DNA of 64,000 bases from Tupaia tana (GCA_026018925.1 JAKSZU010000213.1:62001-126000); one strand, 5' to 3'. Counted from the first letter of the stretch, positions 25,470 to 40,100 are shown. Notes: generated from the sequence alone by a model not told the origin. A program made the numbers and translations.

Positions 25470-28400
25470 GAGGAGACAGGAGCAGAGAGATACAGAGACC
25501 TCAGAGACACAGAGACAGAGACAGAAGGCCAGAGGGGCTCCCTACCACACTAGCTTTGCTTGCTGGAGGCTGAATTATGAGTAGAAAATCTTCATTTCTC
25601 CTGAGCCCTGAAATATCTAGTTCCCAGTATCCATGTGGAATCTTCTCAGAGAATGGCTCAACTCACCTGCCTGGGAGAAAGGAGCAGAAGGGCGTATTAA
25701 CAAAACAGAAGATGGAGCTGAGAGCCAGATAGAAATTCTACCTTTCAGAAAATCGTAAAATGGAAAAATTACCAAAAAAAAAAAAATGAGGAGACCGAAG
25801 CAGAGAGAGACAGAGACCTCAGAGACACAGAGACAGAGATAGAAGGCCCGAGGGGCTCCCTACCACACTAGCTTTGCTTGCTGGAGGCTGAATTATGAGT
25901 AGAAAATCTTCATTTCTCCTGAGCCCTGAAATATCTAGTTCCCAGTATCCATGTGGAATCTTCTCAGAGAATGTCTCAACTCTCTTGCCTGGGAGAAAGG
26001 AGCAGAAGGGCTTATTAACAAAACAAAAGATGGAGCTGGGAGCCAGAGAGAAATTCTACCTTTAAAAAAATCGTAAAAAGGAAAAATTACCAAAATAAAA
26101 AAGAGGAAACAGGAGCAGAGAGAGACAGAGACCTCAGAGACACAGAGACAGAGATCGAAGGCCAGAGGGGCTCCCTACCACACTAGCTTTGCCTGCTGGA
26201 GGCTGAATTATGAGTAGAAAATCTTTCTTTCTCCTGAGCCCTGAAATATATAGTTCCCAGTATCCATGTGGAATCTTCTCAGAGAATGGCTCAACTCTCC
26301 TGCCTGGGAGAAAGGAGCAGAAGGGCTTATTAACAAAAGAAAAGATGGAGCTGAGAGCCAGAGAGAAATTCTACCTTTAAAAAAATCGTAAAATGGAAAA
26401 ATTACCAAAAAGAAAAATGAGGAGACAGGAGCAGAGAGAGACAGAGACCTCAGAGACACAGAGACAGAGATAGAAGGCCAGAGGGGCTCCCTACCACACT
26501 AGCTTTGCTTGCTGGAGGCTGAATTATGAGTAGAAAATCTTCATTTCTCCTGAGCCCTGAAATATCTAGTTCCCAGTATCCATGTGGAAACTTCTCAGAG
26601 AATGGCTCAACTCTCCTGCCTGACAGAAAGGAGCAGAAGGGCTTATTAACAAAACAAAAGATGGAGCTGAGAGCCAGAGAGAAATTCTACCTTTAAAAAA
26701 ATCGTAAAAAAGAAAAATTACCAAAAATTAAAATGAGGAGACAGGAGCAGAGAGAGACAGAGACCTCAGAGACACAGAGACAGAGACAAAAGGCCAGAGG
26801 CGCTCCCTACCACACTAGGTTTGCTTGCTGGAGGCTGAATTCTGAGTAGAAAATCTTCATTTCTCCTGAGCCCTGAAATATCTAGTTCCCAGTATCCATG
26901 TGGAATCTTCTCAGAGAATGGCTCAACTCTCCTGCCTGGGAGAAAGGAGCAGAAGGGCTTATTAACAAAACAAAAGATGGAGCTGAGAGCCAGAGAGTAA
27001 TTCTACCTTTAAAGAAATCGTAAAAAGGAAAAATTACAAAAAAAAATGAGGAGAAAGGAGCAGGGAGAGACAGAGACCTCAGAGACACAGAGACAGAGAT
27101 AGAAGGCAAGGGGGGCTCCCTACCACACTAGCTTTGATTGCTGGAGGCTGAATTATGAGTAGAAAATCTTCATTTCTCTGGGGCCCTGAAATATCTATTT
27201 CCCAGTTTCCATGTGGAATCTTCTCAGAGAATGGCTCAACTCACCGGCCTGGGAGAAAGGAGCAGAAGGGCTTATTAACAAAACAGAAGATGGAGCTGAG
27301 AGCCAGATAGAAATTCTACCTTTCAAAAAATCGTAAAATGGAAAAATTACCAAAAAAATATGAGGAGAAAGGTGCAGAGAGAGACAGAGACTTCAGAGAC
27401 ACAGAGACAGAGATAGAAGGCCAGAGGGGCTCCCTACCACACTAGCTTTGCTTGCTGGAGGCTGTACTATGAGTAGAAAATCTTCATTTCTCCTGAGCCC
27501 TGAAATATCTAGTTCCCAGTATCCATGTGGAATCTTCTCAGAGAATGGCTCAACTCTCCTGCCTGGCAGAAAGGAGCACAAGGGCTTATTAACAAAACAA
27601 AAGATGGATCTGAGAGCCAGAGAGAAATTCTACCTTTAAAAATTAATAAAAAGGAAAAATTACCAAAAAAAAAATGAGGAGACAGGAGCAGAGAGAGACA
27701 GAGACCTCAGAGACACAGAGACAGAGATAGAAGGCAAGAGGGGCTCCCTACCACACTAGCTTTGCTTGCTGGAGGCTGAATTATGAGTAGAAAATCTTCA
27801 TTTCTCCTGAGCCCTGAAATATCTAGTTCCCAGTATCCATGTGGAATCTTCTCAGAGAATGGCTCAACTCACCTGCCTGGGAGAAAGGAGCAGAAGGGCG
27901 TATTAACAAAACAGAAGATGGAGCTGAGAGCCAGATAGAAATTCTACCTTTCAGAAAATCGTAAAATGGAAAAATTACCAAAAAAAAATGAGGAGAAAAG
28001 AGCAGAGAGAGACAGAGACCTCAGAGACACAGAGACAGAGATAGAAGGTCAGAGGGGCTCCCAACCACACTAGCTTTGCTTGCTGGAGGCTGAATTATGA
28101 GTAGAAAATCTTCATTTCGCTTCTGCCCTGAAATGTCTAGTTCCCAGTATCAATGTGGGATCTTCTCAGAGAATGGCTCCACTCTCCTGCCTGGGAGAAA
28201 GGAGCAGAAGGGCTTATTAACAAAACAGAAGATGGAGCTGAGAGCCAGATAGAAATTCTACCTTTCAAAAAATCGTAAAATGAAAAAATTACCAAAAAAA
28301 AAATGAGGAGACAGGAGCAGAGAGAGACAGAGACCTCAGAGACACAGAGACAGAGACAGAAGGCCAGAGGGGCTCCCTACCACACTAGCTTTGCTTGCTG

Positions 28401-28933
28401 GAGGCTGAATTATGAGTAGAAAATCTTCATTTCTCCTGAGCCCTGAAATATCTAGTTCCCAGTATCCATGTGGAATCTTCTCAGAGAATGTCTCAACTCT
28501 CCTGCCTGGCAGAAAGGAGCACAAGGGCTTATTAACAAAACAAAAGATGGACCTGAGAGCCAGAGAGAAATTCTACCTTTAAAAAAATCGTAAAAAGGAA
28601 CAATTACCAAAAATTAAAAAGAGGAGACAGGAGCAGAGAGAGACAGAGACCTCAGAGACACAGAGACAGAGATAGAAGGCCAGAGGGGCTCTCTATCACA
28701 CTAGGTTTGCTTGCTGGAGGCTGAATTCTGAGTAGAAAATCTTCATTTCTCCTGAGCCCTGAAATATCTAGTTCCCAGTATCCATGTGGAATCTTCTCAG
28801 AGAATGGCTCAACTCTCCTGCATGGGAGAAAGGAGCAGAAGGGCTTATTAACAAAACAAAAGATGGAGCTGAGAGCCAGAGAAAAATTCTACCTTTAAAA
28901 AATCGTAATATTGAAAATTTACCAAAAAAAAAT
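25470..28933 (+). repeat. 11-monomer tandem duplication, copy 2
   Basis: This repeats copy 1 almost base for base but ends in an intact p28 monomer (28621, with GCATGGG and GTAATATTG) and continues into p29 to p33. Copy 2 therefore holds the original right boundary, and copy 1 ends in the recombination junction. Confidence 0.88.
27676..27989 (+). repeat. Hybrid monomer, p7 head and p25 tail, second copy
   Basis: The partner of the hybrid at 24211, carried along by the 11-monomer duplication. It makes the p1-to-p1 interval 25788-30512 only 15 monomers (33 minus 18). Confidence 0.7.
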
Positions 28934-30512
28934 GAGGAGACAGGAGCAGAGAGAGACAGAGACCTCAGAGACAGAGAGACAGAGAGAGAAGGCCAGAGGG
29001 GCTCCCTACCACACTAGCTTTGCTTGCTGGAGGCTGAATTATGAGTAGAAAGTCTTCCTTTCTCCTGAGCTCTAAAATATCTAGTTCCCAGTATCCATGT
29101 GGAATCTTCTCAGAGAATGGCTCAACTCTCCTGCCTGGGAGAATGGATCAGAAGGGCTTATTAACAAAACAAAAGATGGAGCTGAGAGCCAGAGAGAAAT
29201 TCTACCTTTAAAAAAATCGTAAAGAGGAAAAATTACCAAAAAAATAAAATAAGGAGACAGGAGCAGAGAGAGACAGAGACCTCAGAGACACAGAGACAGA
29301 GATAGAAGGCCAGAGGGGCTCCCTACCACACTAGCTTTGCTTGCTGGAGACTGAAATATGAGCAGAAAATCTTCATTTCTCCTGAGCCCTGAAATATCTA
29401 GTTCCCAGTATCCATGTGGAATCTTCTCAGAGAATGGCTCAACTCTCTTGCCTGGGAGAAAGGAGCAGAAGGGCTTATTAACAAAACAAAAGATGGAGCT
29501 GAGAGCCAGAGAGAAATTATACCTTTAAAAAAATCGTAACAAGGAAAAATTACCAAAAAGAAAAATGAGGAGACAGGAGCAGAGAGAGACAGAGACCTCA
29601 GAGACACAGAGACAGAGATAGAAGGCCAGAGGGGCTCCCTACCACACTAGCTTTGCTTGCTGGAGGCTGAATTATGAGTAGAAAATCTTCATTTCTCCTG
29701 AGCCCTGAAATATCTAGTTCCCAGTATCCATGTGGAATCTTCTCAGAGAATGGCTCAACTCTCCTGCCTGGGAGAAAGGAGCAGAAGGGCTTATTAACAA
29801 AACAAAAGATGGACCTGAGAGCCAGAGAGAAATTCTACCTTTAAAAAAATCATAAAAAGGAAAAATTACCAAAAAAAAAAATGAAGAGACAGGAGCAGAG
29901 AGTGACAGAGACCTCAGAGACACAGAGACAGAGATAGAAGGCCAGAGGGCCTCCCTACCACACTAGCTTTGCTTGCTGGAGGCTGAAATATGAGTAGAAA
30001 ATCTTCATTTCTCCTGAGCCCTGAAATATCTAGTTCCCAGTATCCATGTGGAATCTTCTCAGAGAATGGCTCAACTCTCCTGCCTGGGAGAAAGGAGCAG
30101 AAGGGCTTATTAACAAAACAAAAGATGGAGCTGAGAGCCAGAGAGAAATTCTACCTTTAAAAAAATCGTAGAAAGGAAAAATTACCAAAAAAATATGAGG
30201 AGACAGGAGCAGAGAGATACAGAGACCTCAGAGACACAGAGACAGAGACAGAAGGCCAGAGGGGCTCCCTACCACACTAGCTTTGCTTGCTAGAGGCTGA
30301 ATTATGAGTAGAAAATCTTCATTTCTCCTGAGCCCTGAAATATCTAGTTCCCAGTATCCATGTGGAATCTTCTCAGAGAATGGCTCAACTCACCTGCCTG
30401 GGAGAAAGGAGCAGAAGGGCGTATTAACAAAACAGAAGATGGAGCTGAGAGCCAGATAGAAATTCTACCTTTCAGAAAATCGTAAAATGGAAAAATTACC
30501 AAAAAAAAAAAT
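28934..30512 (+). repeat. Five monomers p29 to p33, end of a shortened HOR unit
   Basis: Starts at 28934, 29251, 29567, 29883 and 30197. The p29 form is recognised by GAGAGAGAAGG, against GAGATAGAAGG in p12, so this is the right end of an HOR unit rather than the p12 to p15 series. It leads directly into the first 33-mer-type copy. Confidence 0.8.
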
Positions 30513-33500
30513 GAGGAGACCGGAGCAGAGAGAGACAGAGACCTCAGAGACACAGAGACAGAGATAGAAGGCCCGAGGGGCTCCCTACCACACTAGCTTT
30601 GCTTGCTGGAGGCTGAATTATGAGTAGAAAATCTTCATTTCTCCTGAGCCCTGAAATATCTAGTTCCCAGTATCCATGTGGAATCTTCTCAGAGAATGTC
30701 TCAACTCTCTTGCCTGGGAGAAAGGAGCAGAAGGGCTTATTAACAAAACAAAAGATGGAGCTGAGAGCCAGATAGAAATTCTACCTTTAAAAAAATCGTA
30801 AAAAGGAAAAATTACCAAAATAAAAAAGAGGAAACAGGAGCAGAGAGAGACAGAGACCTCAGAGACACAGAGACAGAGATCGAAGGCCAGAGGGGCTCCC
30901 TACCACACTAGCTTTGCCTGCTGGAGGCTGAATTATGAGTAGAAAATCTTTCTTTCTCCTGAGCCCTGAAATATATAGTTCCCAGTATCCATGTGGAATC
31001 TTCTCAGAGAATGGCTCAACTCTCCTGCCTGGGAGAAAGGAGCAGAAGGGCTTATTAACAAAAGAAAAGATGGAGCTGAGAGCCAGAGAGAAATTCTACC
31101 TTTAAAAAAATCGTAAAATGGAAAAATTACCAAAAAGAAAAATGAGGAGACAGGAGCAGAGAGAGACAGAGACCTCAGAGACACAGAGACAGAGATAGAA
31201 GGCCAGAGGGGCTCCCTACCACACTAGCTTTGCTTGCTGGAGGCTGAATTATGAGTAGAAAATCTTCATTTCTCCTGAGCCCTGAAATATCTAGTTCCCA
31301 GTATCCATGTGGAAACTTCTCAGAGAATGGCTCAACTCTCCTGCCTGACAGAAAGGAGCAGAAGGGCTTATTAACAAAACAAAAGATGGAGCTGAGAGCC
31401 AGAGAGAAATTCTACCTTTAAAAAAATCGTAAAAAAGAAAAATTACCAAAAATTAAAATGAGGAGACAGGAGCAGAGAGAGACAGAGACCTCAGAGACAC
31501 AGAGACAGAGACAAAAGGCCAGAGGCGCTCCCTACCACACTAGGTTTGCTTGCTGGAGGCTGAATTCTGAGTAGAAAATCTTCATTTCTCCTGAGCCCTG
31601 AAATATCTAGTTCCCAGTATCCATGTGGAAACTTCTCAGAGAATGGCTCAACTCTCCTGCCTGGGAGAAAGGAGCAGAAGGGCTTATTAACAAAACAAAA
31701 GATGGAGCTGAGAGCCAGAGAGTAATTCTACCTTTAAAGAAATCGTAAAAAGGAAAAATTACAAAAAAAAATGAGGAGACAGGAGCAGGGAGAGACAGAG
31801 ACCTCAGAGACACAGAGACAGAGATAGAAGGCAAGGGGGGCTCCCTACCACACTAGCTTTGATTGCTGGAGGCTGAATTATGAGTAGAAAATCTTCATTT
31901 CTCTGGGGCCCTGAAATATCTATTTCCCAGTTTCCATGTGGAACCTTCTCAGAGAATGGCTCAACTCACCTGCCTGGGAGAAAGGAGCAGAAGGGCTTAT
32001 TAACAAAACAGAAGATGGAGCTGAGAGCCAGATAGAAATTCTACCTTTCAAAAAATCGTAAAATGGAAAAATTACCAAAAAAATATGAGGAGAAAGGAGC
32101 AGAGAGAGACAGAGACCTCAGAGACACAGAGACAGAGATAGAAGGCCAGAGGGGCTCCCTACCACACTAGCTTTGCTTGCTGGAGGCTGTACTATGAGTA
32201 GAAAATCTTCATTTCTCTTGAGCCCTGAAATATCTAGTTCCCAGTATCCATGTGGAATCTTCTCAGAGAATGGCTCAACTCTCCTGCCTGGCAGAAAGGA
32301 GCACAAGGGCTTATTAACAAAACAAAAGATGGATCTGAGAGCCAGAGAGAAATTCTACCTTTAAAAATTCATAAAAAGGAAAAATTACCAAAAAAAAATG
32401 AGGAGACAGGAGCAGAGAGAGACAGAGACCTCAGAGACACAGAGACAGAGATAGAAGGCCAGAGGGGCTACCTACCACACTAGCTTTGCTTGCTGGAGGC
32501 TGAAATATGAGTAGAAAATCTTCATTTCTCCTGAGCCCTGAAATATCTATTTCCCAGTATACATGTGGAATCTTCTCAGAAAATGGCTCAACTCTCTTGC
32601 CTGGGAGAAAGGAGCAAAAGGGCTTATTAACAAAACAAAAGATGGAGCTGAGAGTCAGAGAGAAATTCTACCTTTAAAAAAATCGTAGAAAGGAAAAATT
32701 ACCAAAAAAAAAAATGAGGAGACAGGAGCAGAGAGATACAGAGACCTCAGAGACACAGAGACAGAGACAGAAGGCCAGAGGGGCTCCCTACCACACTAGC
32801 TTTGCTTGCTGGAGGCTGAATTATGAGTAGAAAATCTTCATTTCTCCTGAGCCCTGAAATATCTAGTTCCCAGTATCCATGTGGAATCTTCTCAGAGAAT
32901 GGCTCAACTCACCTGCCTGGGAGAAAGGAGCAGAAGGGCGTATTAACAAAACAGAAGATGGAGCTGAGAGCCAGATAGAAATTCTACCTTTCAGAAAATC
33001 GTAAAATGGAAAAATTACCAAAAAAAAATGAGGAGAAAGGAGCAGAGAGAGACAGAGACCTCAGAGACACAGAGACAGAGATAGAAGGCCAGAGGGGCTC
33101 CCAACCACACTAGCTTTGCTTGCTGGAGGCTGAATTATGAGTAGAAAATCTTCATTTCGCTTCTGCCCTGAAATGTCTAGTTCCCAGTATCAATGTGGGA
33201 TCTTCTCAGAGAATGTCTCCACTCTCCTGCCTGGGAGAAAGGAGCAGAAGGGCTTATTAACAAAACAGAAGATGGAGCTGAGAGCCAGATAGAAATTCTA
33301 CCTTTCAAAAAATCGTAAAATGAAAAAATTACCAAAAAAAAATGAGGAGACAGGAGCAGAGAGAGACAGAGACCTGAGAGACACAAAGACAGAGACAGAA
33401 GGCCAGAGGGGCTCCCTACCACACTAGCTTTGCTTGCTGGAGGCTGAATTATGAGTAGAAAATCTTCATTTCTCCTGAGCCCTGAAATATCTAGTTCCCA

Positions 33501-36500
33501 GTATCCATGTGGAATCTTCTCAGAGAATGGCTCAACTCTCCTGCCTGGCAGAAAGGAGCAGAAGGGCTTATTAACAAAACAAAAGATGGACCTGAGAGCC
33601 AGAGAGAAATTCTACCTTTAAAAAAATCGTAAAAAGGAACAATTACCAAAAATTAAAAAGAGGAGACAGGAGCAGAGAGAGACAGAGACCTCAGAGACAC
33701 AGAGACAGAGATAGAAGGCCAGAGGGGCTCTCTATCACACTAGGTTTGCTTGCTGGAGGCTGAATTCTGAGTAGAAAATCTTCATTTCTCCTGAGCCCTG
33801 AAATATCTAGTTCCCAGTATCCATGTGGAATCTTCTCAGAGAATGGCTCAACTCTCCTGCATGGGAGAAAGGAGCAGAAGGGCTTATTAACAAAACAAAA
33901 GATGGAGCTGAGAGCCAGAGAAAAATTCTACCTTTAAAAAATCGTAATATTGAAAAATTACCAAAAAAAAATGAGGAGACAGGAGCAGAGAGAGACAGAG
34001 ACCTCAGAGACAGAGAGACAGAGATAGAAGGCCAGAGGGGCTCCCTACCACACTAGCTTTGCTTGCTGGAGGCTGAATTATGAGTAGAAAGTCTTCCTTT
34101 CTCCTGAGCTCTAAAATATCTAGTTCCCAGTATCCATGTGGAATCTTCTCAGAGAATGGCTCAACTCTCCTGCCTGGGAGAATGGATCAGAAGGGCTTAT
34201 TAACAAAACAAAAGATGGAGCTGAGAGCCAGAGAGAAATTCTACCTTTAAAAAAATCGTAAAGAGGAAAAATTACCAAAAAAATAAAATAAGGAGACAGG
34301 AGCAGAGAGAGACAGAGACCTCAGAGACACAGAGACAGAGATAGAAGGCCAGAGGGGCTCCCTACCACACTAGCTTTGCTTGCTGGAGACTGAAATATGA
34401 GCAGAAAATCTTCATTTCTCCTGAGCCCTGAAATATCTAGTTCCCAGTATCCATGTGGAATCTTCTCAGAGAATGGCTCAACTCTCTTGCTGGGAGAAAG
34501 GAGCAGAAGGGCTTATTAACAAAACAAAAGATGGAGCTGAGAGCCAGAGAGAAATTCTACCTTTAAAAAAATCGTAACAAGGAAAAATTACCAAAAAGAA
34601 AAATGAGGAGACAGGAGCAGAGAGAGACAGAGACCTCAGAGACACAGAGACAGAGATAGAAGGCCAGAGGGGCTCCCTACCACACTAGCTTTGCTTGCTG
34701 GAGGCTGAATTATGAGTAGAAAATCTTCATTTCTCCTGAGCCCTGAAATATCTAGTTCCCAGTATCCATGTGGAATCTTCTCAGAGAATGGCTCAACTCT
34801 CCTGCCTGGGAGAAAGGAGCAGAAGGGCTTATTAACAAAACAAAAGATGGAACTGAGAGCCAGAGAGAAATTCTACCTTTAAAAAAATCATAAAAAGGAA
34901 AAATTACCAAAAAAAAAAATGAAGAGACAGGAGCAGAGAGTGACAGAGACCTCAGAGACACAGAGACAGAGATAGAAGGCCAGAGGGCCTCCCTACCACA
35001 CTAGCTTTGCTTGCTGGAGGCTGAAATATGAGTAGAAAATCTTCATTTCTCCTGAGCCCTGAAATATCTAGTTCCCAGTATCCATGTGGAATCTTCTCAG
35101 AGAATGGCTCAACTCTCCTGCCTGGGAGAAAGGAGCAGAAGGGCTTATTAACAAAACAAAAGATGGAGCTGAGAGCCAGAGAGAAATTCTACCTTTAAAA
35201 AAATCGTAGAAAGGAAAAATTACCAAAAAAAATATGAGGAGACAGGAGCAGAGAGATACAGAGACCTCAGAGACACAGAGACAGAGACAGAAGGCCAGAG
35301 GGGCTCGCTACCACACTAGCTTTGCTTGCTGGAGGCTGAATTATGAGTAGAAAATCTTCATTTCTCCTGAGCCCTGAAATATCTAGTTCCCAGTATCCAT
35401 GTGGAATCTTCTCAGAGAATGGCTCCACTCTCCTGCCTGGGAGAAAGGAGCAGAAGGGCTTATTAACAAAACAGAAGATGGAGCTGAGAGCCAGATAGAA
35501 ATTCTACCTTTCAAAAAATCGTAAAATGAAAAAATTACCAAAAAAAATATGAGGAGACAGGAGCAGAGAGAGACAGAGACCTCAGAGACACAGAGACAGA
35601 GACAGAAGGCCAGAGGGGCTCCCTACCACACTAGCTTTGCTTGCTGGAGGCTGAATTATGAGTAGAAAATCTTCATTTCTCGTGAGCCCTGAAATATCTA
35701 GTTCCCAGTATCCATGTGGAATCTTCTCAGAGAATGGCTCAACTCTCCTGCCTGGCAGAAAGGAGCAGAAGGGCTTATTAACAAAACAAAAGATGGAGCT
35801 GAGAGCCAGAGAGAAATTCTACCTTTAAATAAATCGTAAAAAGGAACAATTACCAAAAATTAAAATGTAGAGACAGGAGCAGAGAGAGACAGAGACCTCA
35901 GAGACACAGAGACAGAGATAGAAGGCCAGAGGGCTCTCTATCACACTAGGTTTGCTTGCTGGAGGCTGAATTCTGAGTAGAAAATCTTCATTCTCCTGAG
36001 CCCTGAAATTATCTAGTTCCCAGTATCCATGTGGAATCTTCTCAGAGAATGGCTCAACTCTCCTGCATGGGAGAAAGGAGCAGAAGGGCTTATTAACAAA
36101 ACAAAAGATGGAGCTGAGAGCCAGAGAAAAATTCTACCTTTAAAAAATCGTAAAATTGAAAAATTACCAAAAAAAAAATGAGGAGACAGGAGCAGATCGA
36201 GACAGAGACCTCAGAGACAGAGAGACAGAGATAGAAGGCCAGAGCGGCTCCCTACCACACTAGCTTTGCTTGCTGGAGGCTGAATTATGAGTAGAAAGTC
36301 TTCCTTTCTCCTGAGCTCTAAAATATCTAGTTCCCAGTATCCATGTGGAATCTTCTCAGAGAATGGCTCAACTCTCCTGCCTGGGAGAAAGGAGCAGAAG
36401 GGCTTATTAACAAAACAAAAGATGGAGCTGAGAGCCAGAGAGAAATAATACCTTTAAAAAAAGCGTATAAAGGAAAAATTACCAAAAAAATGAGGAGACA

Positions 36501-37118
36501 GGAGCAGAGAGAGACAGAGACCTCAGGGACACAGGGACAAAGATAGAAGGCCAGAGGGGCTCCCTACCACACTAGCTTTGCTTGCTGGATGCTGAATTAT
36601 GAGCAGAAAATCTTCATTTCTCCTGAGCCCTGAAATATCTAGTTCCCAGTATCCATGTGGAATCTTCTCAGAGAATGGCTCAACTCTCCTGCCTGGGAGA
36701 AAGGAGCAGAAGGGCTTATTAACAAAACAAAAGATGGAGCTGAGAGCCAGAGAGAAATTCTACCTTTAAAAAAATCGTAAAAGGGAAAAATTACAAAAAA
36801 AAAATGAGGAGACAGGAGCAGGGAGAGACAGAGACCTCACAGACACAGAGACAGAGATAGAAGGCCAGAGTGGCTCCCTACCACACTAGCTTTGCATGCT
36901 GGAAGCTGAATTATGAGTAGAAAATCTTCATTTCTCCTGAGCCCTGAAATATCTAGTTCCCAGTATCCATGTGGAATCTTCTCAGAGAATGGCTCAACTC
37001 TCCTGCATGGGAGAAAGGAGCAGAAGGGCTTATTAACAAAACAAAAGATGGAGCTGAGAGCCAGAGAAAAATTGTACCTTTAAAAAACCGTAAAATTGAA
37101 AAATTACCAAAAAAAAAT

Positions 37119-40100
37119 GAGGAGACAGGAGCAGAGAAAGACAGAGACCTCAGAGACAGAGAGACAGAGATAGAAGGCCAGAGGGGCTCCCTACCACACT
37201 AGCTTTGCTTGCTGGAGGCTGAATTATGAGTAGAAAGTCTTCCTTTCTCCTGAGCTCTAAAATATCTAGTTCCCAGTATCACTGTAGAATCTTCTCAGAG
37301 AATGGCTCAACTCTCCTGCTGGGGAGAAAGGAGCAGAAGGGCTTATTAACAAAACAAAAGATGGAGCTGAGAGCCAGAGAGAAATTCTACCTTTAAAAAA
37401 ATCGTAAAATTGAAAAATTACCAAAAAAAATGAGGGAGACAGGAGCAGAGAGAGACAGAGACCTCAGAGACAGAGAGACAGAGATAGAAGGCCAGAGGGG
37501 GCTCCCTACCACACTAGCTTTGCTTGCTGGAGCTGAATTATCAGTAGAAAGTCTTCCTTTCTCCTGAGCCCTGAAATATCTAGTTCCCAGTATCCATGTG
37601 GAATCTTCTCAGAGAATGGCTCAACTCTCCTGCCTGGCAGAAAGGAGCAGAAGGGCTTATTAACAAAACAAAAGATGGACCTGAGAGCCAGAGAGAAATT
37701 CTACCTTTAAAAAAATCATAAAAAAGGAAAAATTACCAAAAAAAAAAATGAAGAGACAGGAGCAGAGAGTGACAGAGACCTCAGAGACACAGAGACAGAG
37801 ATAGAAGGCCAGAGGGCCTCCCTACCACACTAGCTTTGCTTGCTGGAGGCTGAATTATGAGTAGAAAATCTTCATTTCTCCTGAGCCCTGAAATATCTAG
37901 TTCCCAGTATCCATGTGGAATCTTCTCAGAGAATGGCTCAACTCTCCTGCCTGGGAGAAAGGAGCAGAAGGGCTTATTAACAAAACAAAAGATGGAGCTG
38001 AGAGCCAGAGAGAAATTCTACCTTTAAAAAAATCGTAGAAAGGAAAAATTACCAAAAAAATATGAGGAGACAGGAGCAGAGAGATACAGAGACCTCAGAG
38101 AACACAGAGACAGAGACAGAAGGCCAGAGGGGCTCCCTACCACACTAGCTTTGCTTGCTGGAGGCTGAATTATGAGTAGAAAATCTTCATTTCTCCTGAG
38201 CCCTGAAATATCTAGTTCCAGTATCCATGTGGAATCTTCTCAGAGAATGGCTCAACTCACCTGCCTGGGAGAAAGGAGCAGAAGGGCGTATTAACAAAAC
38301 AGAAGATGGAGCTGAGAGCCAGATAGAAATTCTACCTTTCAGAAAATCGTAAAATGGAAAAATTACCAAAAAAAAATGAGGAGAAAAGAGCAGAGAGAGA
38401 CAGAGACCTCAGAGACACAGAGACAGAGATAGAAGGTCAGAGGGGCTCCCAACCACACTAGCTTTGCTTGCTGGAGGCTGAATTATGAGTAGAAAATCTT
38501 CATTTCGCTTCTGCCCTGAAATGTCTAGTTCCCAGTATCAATGTGGGATCTTCTCAGAGAATGGCTCCACTCTCCTGCCTGGGAGAAAGGAGCAGAAGGG
38601 CTTATTAACAAAACAGAAGATGGAGCTGAGAGCCAGATAGAAATTCTACCTTTCAAAAAATCGTAAAATGAAAAATTACCAAAAAAAAAATGAGGAGACA
38701 GGAGCAGAGAGAGACAGAGACCTCAGAGACACAGAGACAGAGACAGAAGGCCAGAGGGGGCTCCCTACCACACTAGCTTTGCTTGCTGGAGGATGAATTA
38801 TGAGTAGAAAATCTTCATTTCTCCTGAGCCCTGAAATATCTAGTTCCAGTATCCATGTGGAATCTTCTCAGAGAATGTCTCAACTCTCCTGCCTGGCAGA
38901 AAGGAGCACAAGGGCTTATTAACAAAACAAAAGATGGACCTGAGAGCCAGAGAGAAATTCTACCTTTAAAAAAATCGTAAAAAGGAACAATTACCAAAAA
39001 TTAAAAAGAGGAGACAGGAGCAGAGAGAGACAGAGACCTCAGAGACACAGAGACAGAGATAGAAGGCCAGAGGGGCTCTCTATCACACTAGGTTTGCTTG
39101 CTGGAGGCTGAATTCTGAGTAGAAAATCTTCATTTCTCCTGAGCCCTGAAATATCTAGTTCCCAGTATCCATGTGGAATCTTCTCAGAGAATGGCTCAAC
39201 TCTCCTGCATGGGAGAAAGGAGCAGAAGGGCTTATTAACAAAACAAAAGATGGAGCTGAGAGCCAGAGAAAAATTCTACCTTTAAAAATCGTAATATTGA
39301 AAAATTACCAAAAAAAAATGAGGAGACAGGAGCAGAGAGAGACAGAGACCCTCAGAGGACAGAGAGACAGAGAGAGAAGGCCAGAGGGGCTCCCTACCAC
39401 ACTAGCTTTGCTTGCTGGAGGCTGAATTATGAGTAGAAAGTCTTCCTTTCTCCTGAGCTCTAAAATATCTAGTTCCCAGTATCCATGTGGAATCTTCTCA
39501 GAGAATGGCTCAAACTCTCCTGCCTGGGAGAATGGATCAGAAGGGCTTATTAACAAAACAAAAGATGGAGCTGAGAGCCAGAGAGAAATTCTACCTTTAA
39601 AAAATCGTAAAGAGGAAAAATTACCAAAAAAATAAAATAAGGAGACAGGAGCAGAGAGAGACAGAGACCTCAGAGACACAGAGACAGAGATAGAAGGCCA
39701 GAGGGGCTCCCTACCACACTAGCTTTGCTTGCTGGAGACTGAAATATGAGCAGAAAATCTTCATTTCTCCTGAGCCCTGAAATATCTAGTTCCCAGTATC
39801 CATGTGGAATCTTCTCAGAGAATGGCTCAACTCTCTTGCCTGGGAGAAAGGAGCAGAAGGGCTTATTAACAAAACAAAAGATGGAGCTGAGAGCCAGAGA
39901 GAAATTATACCTTTAAAAAAATCGTAACAAGGAAAAATTACCAAAAAGAAAAATGAGGAGACAGGAGCAGAGAGAGACAGAGACCTCAGAGACACAGAGA
40001 CAGAGATAGAAGGCCAGAGGGGCTCCCTACCACACTAGCTTTGCTTGCTGGAGGCTGAATTATGAGTAGAAAATCTTCATTTCTCCTGAGCCCTGAAATA

